A stretch of 64,000 bases of DNA from JAEXOD01 sp043805435 (lineage in GTDB: Bacteria > Bacteroidota > Ignavibacteria > Ignavibacteriales > Melioribacteraceae): the NCBI GenBank assembly GCA_043805435.1, contig JAZDHY010000044.1, positions 127,443 through 191,442 of the forward strand. The letters run 5' to 3'. Shown one piece after another: positions 43,948 to 51,862 of the stretch. The notes below the pieces were generated by a model. The model had not been told where the DNA came from and ran no database searches. It saw nothing but the letters and a program-made list of their open reading frames with translations. The position numbers and the translations under genes were made by a program. Position 1 is the first letter of the stretch, and each line of letters starts with the position of its first letter.

Positions 43948-44277
43948 ATGAAGATACATAAAAATGATACAGTAATAGTTGTTGCCGGAAACAATAAAGG
44001 ATCAAAAGGAAAAGTACTTAAAGTATTTCCTAAAGAAAACAGAGTAATTATAGAAAGTGTAAATTTTCATAAAAAACATACTAAACCTAGTCAGAAAAAT
44101 CCTCAGGGTGGTATAGTTGAAAAAGAAGCTCCAATTAATGTTTCTAACGTAATGGTTATAGATCCTAAAAACAATTTACCTACCAGAATTGGTAAAAAAA
44201 TTGTAATTGATGATAAAACTGGAAAAAAAATTAGAGTACGCGTTAGTAAATTAAGCGGCGAAATGTTGGATAAATAA
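43948..44277 (+). CDS. rplX: 50S ribosomal protein L24
   Basis: A 109-residue KOW protein: KNDTVIVVAGNNKGSKGKV, then NRVIIESVNFHKKHTKPSQ and GGIVEKEAPINVSNVM. L24 initiates 50S assembly near the 5' end of 23S rRNA. It is co-transcribed with rplE, 23 bases downstream. Confidence 0.96.
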   Translation: MKIHKNDTVIVVAGNNKGSKGKVLKVFPKENRVIIESVNFHKKHTKPSQKNPQGGIVEKEAPINVSNVMVIDPKNNLPTRIGKKIVIDDKTGKKIRVRVSKLSGEMLDK

Positions 44278-44300
44278 TTATTCGAGGAATAAGTTTAAAA

Positions 44301-44966
44301 ATGGCTAAACAAGACAAACAACAAAATAAGCAAGTACAATCTAATAAAAAGGAAAAAGCTGTAAAACCGGCTGAAACCGTAAAAGTAGTTGAAAATTTTA
44401 TTGAAGATAAAGTACCTGCTAGATTATTTGAGAGATATAAAAGCGAAATAGTTCCAAAATTAATTGCTGAATTCTCATATAAAAATGTAATGGAAGTACC
44501 CAAGTTAGTTAAAATAGTTATTAACATGGGTGTTGGTGAAGCAGCCGTTGACGGAAAGTTATTAGATGAAGCAATAAAAGATTTAGAAACTATTGCCGGT
44601 CAAAAATCTTCGGTAAGAGTATCTAAAAAATCAATATCTAACTTCAAATTGCGTGAAGGTATGAAAATTGGCGCAATGGTTACATTACGTCAAAATAAAA
44701 TGTACGAATTTTTAGATAGATTTATTACATTAGCATTACCACGTGTTCGTGACTTTAAAGGTATTTCTGATAAATCGTTTGACGGAAGAGGAAATTACTC
44801 TTTAGGTCTTAAAGAACAAATTATTTTTCCTGAAATAAATGTTGATAAAATAAGCAGAGTAAGAGGAATGGATGTAACATTTGTTACTACTGCAAAGACA
44901 GATAAAGAAGCATATGCATTATTAGCTGCTTTTGGTGTACCTTTTAGAAAGAAAGAAATTAATTAA
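44301..44966 (+). CDS. rplE: 50S ribosomal protein L5 with N-terminal extension
   Basis: A 221-residue protein. Residues from about 40 onward are a standard L5 (LFERYKSEIVPKLIAEF, VVINMGVGEA-type core, LRQNKMYEFLDRFI, RDFKGISDKSFDGRGNYS). The first 40 residues are an extra tail rich in lysine, glutamine and alanine (MAKQDKQQNKQVQSNKKEKA) that normal 180-residue L5 proteins lack. The frame, spacing to rplX and ATG at 44301 all support the long form, but an in-frame internal start cannot be excluded. L5 holds 5S rRNA and contacts P-site tRNA. Confidence 0.95.
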   Translation: MAKQDKQQNKQVQSNKKEKAVKPAETVKVVENFIEDKVPARLFERYKSEIVPKLIAEFSYKNVMEVPKLVKIVINMGVGEAAVDGKLLDEAIKDLETIAGQKSSVRVSKKSISNFKLREGMKIGAMVTLRQNKMYEFLDRFITLALPRVRDFKGISDKSFDGRGNYSLGLKEQIIFPEINVDKISRVRGMDVTFVTTAKTDKEAYALLAAFGVPFRKKEIN

Positions 44967-44975
44967 GGGATATAT

Positions 44976-45245
44976 ATGGCAAGAAAATGCTTAATTGCAC
45001 GCGAAGAAAAAAGAAGAAGGACAGTTGAAAAATATGCTGCGCTTCGCAAAGAGTTAAAAGAAAAAGGTGATTACGAAGCATTACAGGCTTTACCAAAAAA
45101 TGCTTCTCCTATACGCTTACATAATAGATGTTTAATTACCGGTCGTCCACGCGGCTACTATAGAAAGTTTGGTGTTTCCAGATTAGTATTTAGAGAGATG
45201 GCTTTACGTGGAGAAATTCCCGGTGTAAAAAAAGCAAGTTGGTAA
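44976..45245 (+). CDS. rpsN: 30S ribosomal protein S14 (zinc-free, 89-residue type)
   Basis: An 89-residue S14 without the CxxC pairs of the 61-residue zinc form. It ends GYYRKFGVSRLVFREMALRGEIPGVKKASW and has LHNRCLITGRPRG in the conserved core. S14 assembles late into the 30S head. It sits 9 bases after rplE and 18 before rpsH. Confidence 0.96.
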   Translation: MARKCLIAREEKRRRTVEKYAALRKELKEKGDYEALQALPKNASPIRLHNRCLITGRPRGYYRKFGVSRLVFREMALRGEIPGVKKASW

Positions 45246-45263
45246 TATTTTGGAGGAAGATAA

Positions 45264-45659
45264 ATGCCAGTAACAGACCCGATAGCTGATTATTTGACTA
45301 GAGTAAGAAATGCTGTAAAAGCTAAAAAGAAATATGTTGATATTCCAGCTTCGAAAATGAAAATAAGTATTAGTGAAATTCTAAAAAGTAACAATTTTAT
45401 AAAAGATTTTGTTATATTAGAAGACAATAAACAAAATGTTATCCGTGTTCAGTTAAAGTATAGCCAATATGGTCCGGCTTTAACAGGATTGAAACGAGTA
45501 AGTACACCGGGTTTACGTTCTTATGTACCCACTGAAAGTGTACCACGTGTATTAAATGGATTAGGATTATCCATCATATCTACATCAAAAGGATTGCTCA
45601 CAGGTAGTGATGCTAGAAAAGCAAATGTGGGCGGCGAAGTAATTTGCTATATTTGGTAA
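45264..45659 (+). CDS. rpsH: 30S ribosomal protein S8
   Basis: A 131-residue protein starting MPVTDPIADYLTRVRNAVKA, with the C-terminal GLSIISTSKGLLTGSDARKANVGGEVICYIW. It binds the central domain of 16S rRNA. In E. coli it represses spc translation at the rplE region; no such RNA site was identified here. Confidence 0.97.
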   Translation: MPVTDPIADYLTRVRNAVKAKKKYVDIPASKMKISISEILKSNNFIKDFVILEDNKQNVIRVQLKYSQYGPALTGLKRVSTPGLRSYVPTESVPRVLNGLGLSIISTSKGLLTGSDARKANVGGEVICYIW

Positions 45660-45677
45660 TTTTAACGAGGTTTAGCT

Positions 45678-46214
45678 GTGTCGAGAATTGGTAAAAAGCC
45701 TATTGATATAAAAGGTGTAACGGTAACTAAAGAAAATGATATCGTTAAAGTAAAAGGAGCACTTGGTGAGTTAGCAACTAAAGTGCATCAAAATGTTACA
45801 GTTGATATTCAGAGCGAAGAAATAATTGTAACAAGAAAGGATGATCAAAAGGAAAATAGATCATTACATGGATTAACACGTGCTTTAATACAAAATATGG
45901 TTACCGGTGTTACTACCGGATTTACTAAAACACTTGATATAGTTGGTGTTGGGTATCGTGCAGAAGCCAAAGGTAATTGTGTTCTTTTTAATTTAGGTTA
46001 TTCGCACCCAATATTATTTGAACCACCGGTTGGAATAAAGATTGAAGTTCCTACAAATACTCAAATTAAAGTGTTTGGTAGTGATAAAGCTTTAGTTGGT
46101 TTAGTAGCTGCAAAAATTCGTTCCTTAAAAGAACCTGAACCATATAAAGGTAAAGGAATTAAGTATAGTAATGAAGTTATTATTAGAAAAGCTGGTAAAG
46201 CTGCTGGTAAGTAA
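45678..46214 (+). CDS. rplF: 50S ribosomal protein L6
   Basis: A 178-residue protein starting at GTG (SRIGKKPIDIKGVTV), with the duplicated fold and the C-terminal EPYKGKGIKYSNEVIIRKAGK block. It lies near the sarcin-ricin loop and factor-binding site. It is 18 bases after rpsH and 25 before rplR. Confidence 0.97.
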   Translation: MSRIGKKPIDIKGVTVTKENDIVKVKGALGELATKVHQNVTVDIQSEEIIVTRKDDQKENRSLHGLTRALIQNMVTGVTTGFTKTLDIVGVGYRAEAKGNCVLFNLGYSHPILFEPPVGIKIEVPTNTQIKVFGSDKALVGLVAAKIRSLKEPEPYKGKGIKYSNEVIIRKAGKAAGK

Positions 46215-46239
46215 TAACCTTTTGGAGAAATGATTAAAA

Positions 46240-46605
46240 ATGATAAAAAAAGACTATAATCGTAGAGCAAGAAAACAGGTAAGAGTAAGAAAAAAAATAT
46301 TTGGTACACCAGAACGTCCAAGATTATCTGTTTTTAGAAGTTTAAATCAAATATATTTACAAATAATTGATGATGTAAATAGAGTAACATTAGCTAGTGC
46401 TTCAAGCGTTTCTAAAGAAATTGTTGAAGAAATAAAAATTACAAAAACTAAAATTGCCAAAAGTAAATTGGTTGGTAAATTAGTTGGTAAAATAGCCTTA
46501 GAAAAAGGAATTACAACTGTAGTTTTTGATAGAAGTGGTTACGAATACCATGGTCGCATACAAAGTGTTGCTGATGGAGCAAGAGAAGCAGGATTAAAGT
46601 TTTAA
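46240..46605 (+). CDS. rplR: 50S ribosomal protein L18
   Basis: A 121-residue protein with RRARKQVRVRKKIFGTPERPRLSVFRS, then VGKLVGKIALEKGITTVVFDRSGYEYHGRI and the ending DGAREAGLKF. It binds 5S rRNA. Its stop is only 11 bases before a tRNA-Gln gene, which interrupts the normal rplR-rpsE junction. Confidence 0.97.
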   Translation: MIKKDYNRRARKQVRVRKKIFGTPERPRLSVFRSLNQIYLQIIDDVNRVTLASASSVSKEIVEEIKITKTKIAKSKLVGKLVGKIALEKGITTVVFDRSGYEYHGRIQSVADGAREAGLKF

Positions 46606-46616
46606 AAGTTTATGAT

Positions 46617-46687
46617 TGCCGAGTCGTCTAATGGTAGGACAACGCCCTTTGGAGGCGTCTGTAGAGGTTCGAATCCTCTCCCGGCAG
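46617..46687 (+). tRNA. tRNA-Gln (TTG) inside the spc operon
   Basis: A 71-base cloverleaf. The acceptor arms are TGCCGAG and CCCGGCA (one A-C mismatch), with the U1-A72 pair typical of glutamine tRNAs. The D-loop contains AATGGTAGGAC, the anticodon stem ACGCC/GGCGT encloses CTTTGGA (anticodon TTG), and the T-loop is GGTTCGAATCC. CCA is not encoded. It lies on the same strand as rplR and rpsE with no evident promoter of its own, so it must be cut from the ribosomal mRNA. Confidence 0.95.
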
Positions 46688-46730
46688 CAAAAATTTTTTT
46701 AAGTTAATATTTGAAACAACGGAGTTAAAA

Positions 46731-47237
46731 TTGAAGCCAAAAAAAGTATCGGGAATTGAAAACTTAAAAGAAAAGGTTGTACATATAAATCGCGTAGCCA
46801 AAGTAGTAAAAGGCGGTAGACGATTTAGCTTTAACGCTATAGTTGTAGTAGGTGACGGTAAAGGTCACGTTGGCGTAGGCTTAGGCAAAGCTAATGAAGT
46901 TACTGATGCTATTACTAAAGGCATGGAAGATGCTAAGAAAAACGTTTATAGAGTACCAATCGTAAAAGGAACAATTCCACACGTAATTATTGGTAAATTT
47001 GGCGCTGGTAAAGTTTTATTAAAACCGGCAACCCCCGGAACCGGATTAATTGCCGGCGGTGGAGTTAGAGCAGTGTTAGAATCTGCTGGTATTCAGGACA
47101 TCTTAACCAAGTCGTTAGGTTCCAGTAATCCTCATAACCAAGTTAAAGCAACCTTAAATGGTTTAGTTAATTTAGTTGATGCCTTTTCGATGGCAAGGAA
47201 ACGTGGTATGACCATTAACGAGTTATTTAATTCGTAA
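46731..47237 (+). CDS. rpsE: 30S ribosomal protein S5
   Basis: A 168-residue protein beginning at TTG 46731, with CGGAG 6 bases upstream. It has VVKGGRRFSFNAIVVVGDGKGHVG, the loop linked to spectinomycin sensitivity, and PGTGLIAGGGVRAVLESAGI. S5 shapes the mRNA entry and helps decoding accuracy. The gene follows tRNA-Gln by 43 bases. Confidence 0.97.
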   Translation: MKPKKVSGIENLKEKVVHINRVAKVVKGGRRFSFNAIVVVGDGKGHVGVGLGKANEVTDAITKGMEDAKKNVYRVPIVKGTIPHVIIGKFGAGKVLLKPATPGTGLIAGGGVRAVLESAGIQDILTKSLGSSNPHNQVKATLNGLVNLVDAFSMARKRGMTINELFNS

Positions 47238-47248
47238 CAGAGGCAATA

Positions 47249-47443
47249 ATGAGCAAAAAATTAAAAATAACACAAGTACGAAGCATTATCGATAGGCCTT
47301 TTACACAAAAAAGAACTATTGAAGCTCTCGGATTAGGAAGACCTAATTATGTAAAATTTCATAATGATACTCCTCAAATTCGTGGCATGATTAACAAAGT
47401 AAATCATCTTGTAAAAGTAGAAGAAATTGAAGAACAGGGTTAA
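47249..47443 (+). CDS. rpmD: 50S ribosomal protein L30
   Basis: A 64-residue protein with KITQVRSIIDRPFTQKRTIEALGLGRP and INKVNHLVKVEEI. Length is normal for L30, a small non-essential protein on the back of the large subunit. It sits between rpsE and rplO as usual, with gaps of 11 and 6 bases. Confidence 0.96.
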   Translation: MSKKLKITQVRSIIDRPFTQKRTIEALGLGRPNYVKFHNDTPQIRGMINKVNHLVKVEEIEEQG

Positions 47444-47449
47444 AAAATT

Positions 47450-47914
47450 ATGGATATATTAAGCAATTTAAAATACGCCGAAGGTTCACACCATGTTAAA
47501 AAAAGAGTTGGACGTGGTGAAGGTTCCGGACATGGTGGACAGGCTACAAGAGGTATGAACGGTCAAAGATCACGTGCAGGTGCTAAATTTCGTGCATGGT
47601 TTGAAGGTGGTCAAATGCCTCTTCAAAGAAGAGTACCAAAAAGAGGTTTTACAAATATATTTAAAATTTATTATCAAGCAATAAATGTTGAAAGAATACA
47701 ATTATTAATTGATGAAAAAAAGGTAACTGATGGTATTATTAACGCTGCTGTTTTATATAAACATGGTGTTTTATCAAAAGCTGCCGAACCTTATAAAATT
47801 TTAGGTGAAGGTGAATTAACAGCAACATTGAATATCGAAGCTCATAAATTTAGTGCTTCGGCTAAACAAAAAATTGAAGCAGTTGGCGGAACAATTAACG
47901 AGATAAAACTTTAA
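47450..47914 (+). CDS. rplO: 50S ribosomal protein L15
   Basis: A 154-residue protein with the glycine-rich N-terminal tail (KRVGRGEGSGHGGQATRGMNG), FEGGQMPLQRRVPKRGF and a C-terminal ILGEGELTATLNIEAHKFS. It is a late 50S assembly protein. Its TAA stop shares one base with the ATG of secY (TAATG), so the two are translationally coupled. Confidence 0.97.
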   Translation: MDILSNLKYAEGSHHVKKRVGRGEGSGHGGQATRGMNGQRSRAGAKFRAWFEGGQMPLQRRVPKRGFTNIFKIYYQAINVERIQLLIDEKKVTDGIINAAVLYKHGVLSKAAEPYKILGEGELTATLNIEAHKFSASAKQKIEAVGGTINEIKL

Positions 47915-49242
47915 TGAGTAGGCTACAAGATACCTTTAGAAACATATTCAAAATTAGTGAACTAAGGCAAAAGATAGTTTTTACTTTAGCCTTGTTACTT
48001 ATTGTGAGAGTTGGCTCCCACATAACTTTACCGGGAATCGATTCATTTTTGTTGTCAGAAGCCATGAGTGGCAAAACATCTGATAACTTATTTGGTCTTT
48101 ATGACCTGTTTGTTGGTGGTGCTTTTTCTAACGCTGCAATATTTGCATTAGGAATTATGCCCTATATTAGTGCATCTATTATTATTCAGTTGATGGGAGC
48201 TGTTGTTCCTTATTTCCAAAAACTTCAACGTGAAGGCGAAGATGGAAAGAAAAAAATAAGTCAACTTACAAGATATGGTACAGTACTAATTTCTGCCTTT
48301 CAGGCATGGGGTGTAACAGTACATTTAAATAGTCTTAATTATAATGGTGCTTCAATTATTGCAGCACCTGGATTTACTTTTACAGTTACAGCAGTTTTGT
48401 TTTTAGTTGCCGGTACCATGTTTATGATGTGGCTTGGTGAACAAATTACAGATCATGGCATTGGTAATGGTATTTCACTTATAATATTTATTGGTATTGT
48501 TAATCGTCTTCCTTTTGCATTATTAGATGAATACAGACTTATTGCTGCAGGTCAACGTAATTTAATTATTGAAATTGTAATAATTGCTTTTATGGTTTTG
48601 ATTATTGCAGGTATTGTTTTAGTTACACAAGGTACTCGTCGAATTCCTGTTCAATATGCAAAACGTGTTGTTGGAAGAAAAGTTTATGGTGGTGTTACAC
48701 AGTATATACCATTACGAGTTAATACAGCAGGTGTAATGCCTATTATATTTGCTCAATCAATTATGTTTATTCCTAACACTGTTTTATCTTTTTTCCCTGA
48801 TAGTGAAACAATGCAGACTTTATCGGGTTATTTTGCGTATACATCTTTTACATATTCATTTATTTATGCAGTTATTATTGTTTTCTTTACATATTTTTAT
48901 ACTGCAATTGCCTTTAACCCTCAAGATGTAGCAGAAAATATGAAAAAACAGGGTGGATTTGTTCCTGGTATTAGGCCGGGTAAACCTACTGCTGAATTTA
49001 TTGATAATATCTTAACTAAAATAACTTTACCGGGTAGTATATTTTTAGCAATCATAGCTATTTTACCGGCTTTTGTTTCAAGATTTGGAGTGTCAGGTAG
49101 TTTTGCTTCATTTTTTGGCGGCACAAGTTTGCTAATTATGGTTGGTGTTGCTTTAGATACATTACAACAAATAGAATCTCATCTTTTAATGCGTCATTAT
49201 GATGGTTTTATGAAATCAGGTAAAATTAGAGGTAGAAGATAA
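47914..49242 (+). CDS. secY: Preprotein translocase subunit SecY
   Basis: A 442-residue membrane protein with ten predicted spans. Visible landmarks are the plug and early helices (ALGIMPYISASIIIQLMG), the cytosolic loop QYAKRVVGRKVYGG, and RPGKPTAEFIDNILTKITLPGS. It forms the protein-conducting channel with SecE and SecG. The one-base overlap with rplO supports the ATG at 47914. Unlike E. coli, no adk follows; map is next. Confidence 0.97.
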   Translation: MSRLQDTFRNIFKISELRQKIVFTLALLLIVRVGSHITLPGIDSFLLSEAMSGKTSDNLFGLYDLFVGGAFSNAAIFALGIMPYISASIIIQLMGAVVPYFQKLQREGEDGKKKISQLTRYGTVLISAFQAWGVTVHLNSLNYNGASIIAAPGFTFTVTAVLFLVAGTMFMMWLGEQITDHGIGNGISLIIFIGIVNRLPFALLDEYRLIAAGQRNLIIEIVIIAFMVLIIAGIVLVTQGTRRIPVQYAKRVVGRKVYGGVTQYIPLRVNTAGVMPIIFAQSIMFIPNTVLSFFPDSETMQTLSGYFAYTSFTYSFIYAVIIVFFTYFYTAIAFNPQDVAENMKKQGGFVPGIRPGKPTAEFIDNILTKITLPGSIFLAIIAILPAFVSRFGVSGSFASFFGGTSLLIMVGVALDTLQQIESHLLMRHYDGFMKSGKIRGRR

Positions 49243-49261
49243 TAGAATATTTTGGTATATT

Positions 49262-50026
49262 GTGATTCTAATTAAAAATAATAAAGAAATTGATTTAATT
49301 AAAGAAAGTGCTAAAATAGTTGCTGAAACTTTACAACTTATTAAAAGTTATGTTAAAGCAGGCATAACTACTTTAGAACTTGATAAGATAGCAGAAGATT
49401 ATATAAGAAGTAACAATGCTATACCGGCATTTAAAGGATATGGCAGAATGAATGATATACCGTTTCCCGGTTCAATTTGTGCTTCAATTGATGAAGAAGT
49501 TGTACATGGAATTCCTAGTACACGTGAATTGAAAGACGGTGAAATAATTTCGATAGATATTGGTGTTCTTAAAAATAATTATTATGGCGATGCTGCTTTA
49601 TCGGTTGCGGTTGGTGAAATATCCCTTGAAAAGAAGAAACTTATGAAAATTACTGAAGAATCTTTATACAAAGGAATTGAAGCCGCAATTGCAGGAAACA
49701 GAATTGGAGATATTTCGTATGCAGTTCAAATGCATGTTGAATCTAATGGTTTTAGTATTGTTAAAGATTTGACAGGTCATGGAGTTGGTAGAAAATTGCA
49801 TGAAGACCCTCCAATTCCTAATTACGGAAAAAAAGGAAGTGGAGCTTTAATTAAAAATGGAATGACATTGGCAATTGAACCAATGGTAAATGAAGGTACA
49901 TTTAAGGTTAAGTTTGATCATTCCGATGGTTGGACGGTTACAACTGCCGATAATAAACCTTCTGCTCATTTTGAACATACAATAGCAATTATAAATGGAA
50001 AACCAGAAATATTAAGCGTTTGTTAA
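49262..50026 (+). CDS. map: Methionine aminopeptidase type I
   Basis: A 254-residue enzyme that removes initiator methionine. The five metal ligands are in recognisable settings: IDIGVLKNNYYGDAAL (two aspartates), GHGVGRKLHEDP (histidine), AIEPMVNEG and FEHTIAI (glutamates). The substrate histidine is in VVHGIPS. It begins with GTG at 49262. It is 3 bases from infA, so expression is tied to the translation genes. Confidence 0.97.
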   Translation: MILIKNNKEIDLIKESAKIVAETLQLIKSYVKAGITTLELDKIAEDYIRSNNAIPAFKGYGRMNDIPFPGSICASIDEEVVHGIPSTRELKDGEIISIDIGVLKNNYYGDAALSVAVGEISLEKKKLMKITEESLYKGIEAAIAGNRIGDISYAVQMHVESNGFSIVKDLTGHGVGRKLHEDPPIPNYGKKGSGALIKNGMTLAIEPMVNEGTFKVKFDHSDGWTVTTADNKPSAHFEHTIAIINGKPEILSVC

Positions 50027-50029
50027 ATT

Positions 50030-50248
50030 ATGGCTAAACAAGGACAGATTAAAGTTGACGGTATAGTAACCGAAACATTACCAAATGCATATTTCAATGT
50101 AAAACTTGAAAATGGTCATGAAATATTGGCACATATTTCTGGTAAAATGAGAATGCATTTTATAAAAATATTAGTTGGTGATAAGGTGGCAATAGAATTA
50201 TCACCTTATGACTTGAATAAAGGTCGAATTACATATAGATATAAATAG
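50030..50248 (+). CDS. infA: Translation initiation factor IF-1
   Basis: A 72-residue OB-fold protein with GIVTETLPNAYFNVKLENGHEILAHISGKMR and GDKVAIELSPYDLNKGRITYRYK. IF-1 blocks the A site during initiation. Length and sequence are canonical. It starts 3 bases after the map stop. Confidence 0.98.
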   Translation: MAKQGQIKVDGIVTETLPNAYFNVKLENGHEILAHISGKMRMHFIKILVGDKVAIELSPYDLNKGRITYRYK

Positions 50249-50257
50249 GAATTATCG

Positions 50258-50371
50258 ATGAAAGTACGTGTATCCATTAAAAAAATGTGTGATAATTGCA
50301 AAATAGTTAAAAGGAAAGGCGTTGTACGGGTTATTTGCAAAAACCCAAAACATAAACAACGTCAAGGATAA
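50258..50371 (+). CDS. rpmJ: 50S ribosomal protein L36
   Basis: A 37-residue protein starting MKVRVSIKKMCDNCKIVKRK and ending KNPKHKQRQG. The zinc ligands CxxC, a third cysteine and a histidine are all present, so it is the zinc-binding form. It lies 9 bases after infA and 24 before rpsM, its normal place. Confidence 0.97.
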   Translation: MKVRVSIKKMCDNCKIVKRKGVVRVICKNPKHKQRQG

Positions 50372-50395
50372 ATAATTAATTAGGAGGTTAACGAT

Positions 50396-50779
50396 TTGGC
50401 TCGTATAGCTGGAATTGACTTACCAAAACAAAAGAAAGCATTTATAGGTTTAACTTATATTTACGGAATTGGCCAGTATAGTGCAAAAAAAATATTGGCG
50501 CAAGCAAATGTAAACCCTGATAAAAAAGTTAGTGAATTGAACGAAGAAGAGATAGCTTTAATTCGCTCGATTATGACTACCGAGTATAAGGTAGAAGGAA
50601 ATCTAAGAAGCGAAATCCAACAAAACATTAAACGTTTGATGGATATAGGAAGTTATCGTGGAATTAGGCATAGAAGAGGTCTACCGGTTAGGGGTCAGCG
50701 TACTAGAACAAACTCTAGAACGAGAAAAGGAAAAAGAAGAACAGTAGCCGGAAAGAAAAAAGTAGCTGCTAAGAAATAA
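50396..50779 (+). CDS. rpsM: 30S ribosomal protein S13
   Basis: A 127-residue protein beginning at TTG 50396 (ARIAGIDLPKQKKAFIGL), preceded by a near-perfect TAGGAGGT. It has GSYRGIRHRRGLPVRGQRTRTNSRTRKG and a lysine-rich tail. S13 contacts P-site tRNA and forms bridges to L5. It opens the alpha section with rpsK, rpsD and rpoA. Confidence 0.97.
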   Translation: MARIAGIDLPKQKKAFIGLTYIYGIGQYSAKKILAQANVNPDKKVSELNEEEIALIRSIMTTEYKVEGNLRSEIQQNIKRLMDIGSYRGIRHRRGLPVRGQRTRTNSRTRKGKRRTVAGKKKVAAKK

Positions 50780-50804
50780 AAAAAGTAAATAATAGGAGTT
50801 AAAT

Positions 50805-51191
50805 TTGGCTAAAGCTGTTAAAAAGACAAAGAAAAAAGTTCATGTAGACGCAATTGGTGTTGCTCATGTTAAAGCTTCATTTAATAATGTAATCGTTACG
50901 GTTACAGATATATATGGAAATACAATTTCTTGGTCATCGGCCGGTAAAAATGGATTTAAGGGTTCAAGGAAAAACACTCCTTTTGCAGCACAGGTTACCG
51001 CTGAAGCTGCAGGTAAGGAAGCTTATGAATTAGGTTTAAGAAGAATTGATGTATTTGTTAAAGGACCGGGATCAGGCCGTGAAGCTGCTGTCCGTGCATT
51101 AAATACAGCAGGGCTTTCAATAATGTCTATTAAAGATATTACGCCTATACCTCATAATGGTTGCAGACCACCAAAACGTAGAAGAGTTTAA
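50805..51191 (+). CDS. rpsK: 30S ribosomal protein S11
   Basis: A 128-residue protein starting at TTG 50805. It shows VHVDAIGVAHVKASFNNVIVTVTD, WSSAGKNGFKGSRKNTPFAA and DITPIPHNGCRPPKRRRV. S11 lies on the platform near the E site. It is 25 bases after rpsM. Confidence 0.97.
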   Translation: MAKAVKKTKKKVHVDAIGVAHVKASFNNVIVTVTDIYGNTISWSSAGKNGFKGSRKNTPFAAQVTAEAAGKEAYELGLRRIDVFVKGPGSGREAAVRALNTAGLSIMSIKDITPIPHNGCRPPKRRRV

Positions 51192-51208
51192 ATTAGGAGA
51201 AATATTAG

Positions 51209-51835
51209 ATGGCTAGACATACCGGACCAGTTTGTAAACTTTGTAGAAGAGAGAAACAAAAATTATTTTTAAAAGGCTCGAAATGTACTTCTGAAAAATG
51301 TCCATTAGAAAAGAAAAATTATCCTCCGGGACAACATGGACTTTCAAGACGTGCTAAGTTTTCAGAATATGGTGTTCAGTTACGTGAAAAACAAAAAGTA
51401 AAAAGAGTATATGGAGTTTTAGAAACTCAATTTACTAATTTATTTGAAAAAGCAAATCGTACTAAAGGTGTTACCGGTGAAAACTTGGTAAAATTATTAG
51501 AAAGACGTTTAGACAATGTTGTTTATCGTTTAGGATTTGCTCCATCACGTAATGCTGCAAGACAATTAATTTTGCATCGTCACTTTTCTGTAAATAACAT
51601 TGTAGTTGATATTGCATCTTATTTAGTTGGTGTAGGTGATGTTATTGCAGTTAGAGAAAAGAGTAAAAAATTAGAAGTAATTCATAGTTCATTGCGTAAA
51701 TCTAAAGATGATACATATAATTGGTTATCAGTAGATAAAGCTGCATTAAAAGGTACTTTTTTACAAATTCCTAACAGGGAAGATGTACCGTTAATAGCAA
51801 ATGAACAATTGATTGTTGAGTTATATTCTAAGTAA
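51209..51835 (+). CDS. rpsD: 30S ribosomal protein S4 (zinc-binding form)
   Basis: A 208-residue protein with four N-terminal cysteines (C9, C12, C26, C31) that form the zinc site of C+ S4 proteins. The S4 RNA-binding domain is RRLDNVVYRLGFAPSRNAARQL. It nucleates assembly of the 30S body and affects accuracy. In many bacteria it also regulates the alpha operon; this is not visible here. Confidence 0.97.
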   Translation: MARHTGPVCKLCRREKQKLFLKGSKCTSEKCPLEKKNYPPGQHGLSRRAKFSEYGVQLREKQKVKRVYGVLETQFTNLFEKANRTKGVTGENLVKLLERRLDNVVYRLGFAPSRNAARQLILHRHFSVNNIVVDIASYLVGVGDVIAVREKSKKLEVIHSSLRKSKDDTYNWLSVDKAALKGTFLQIPNREDVPLIANEQLIVELYSK

Positions 51836-51862
51836 AATTGAAATTAATTAAGAGGACTATAA

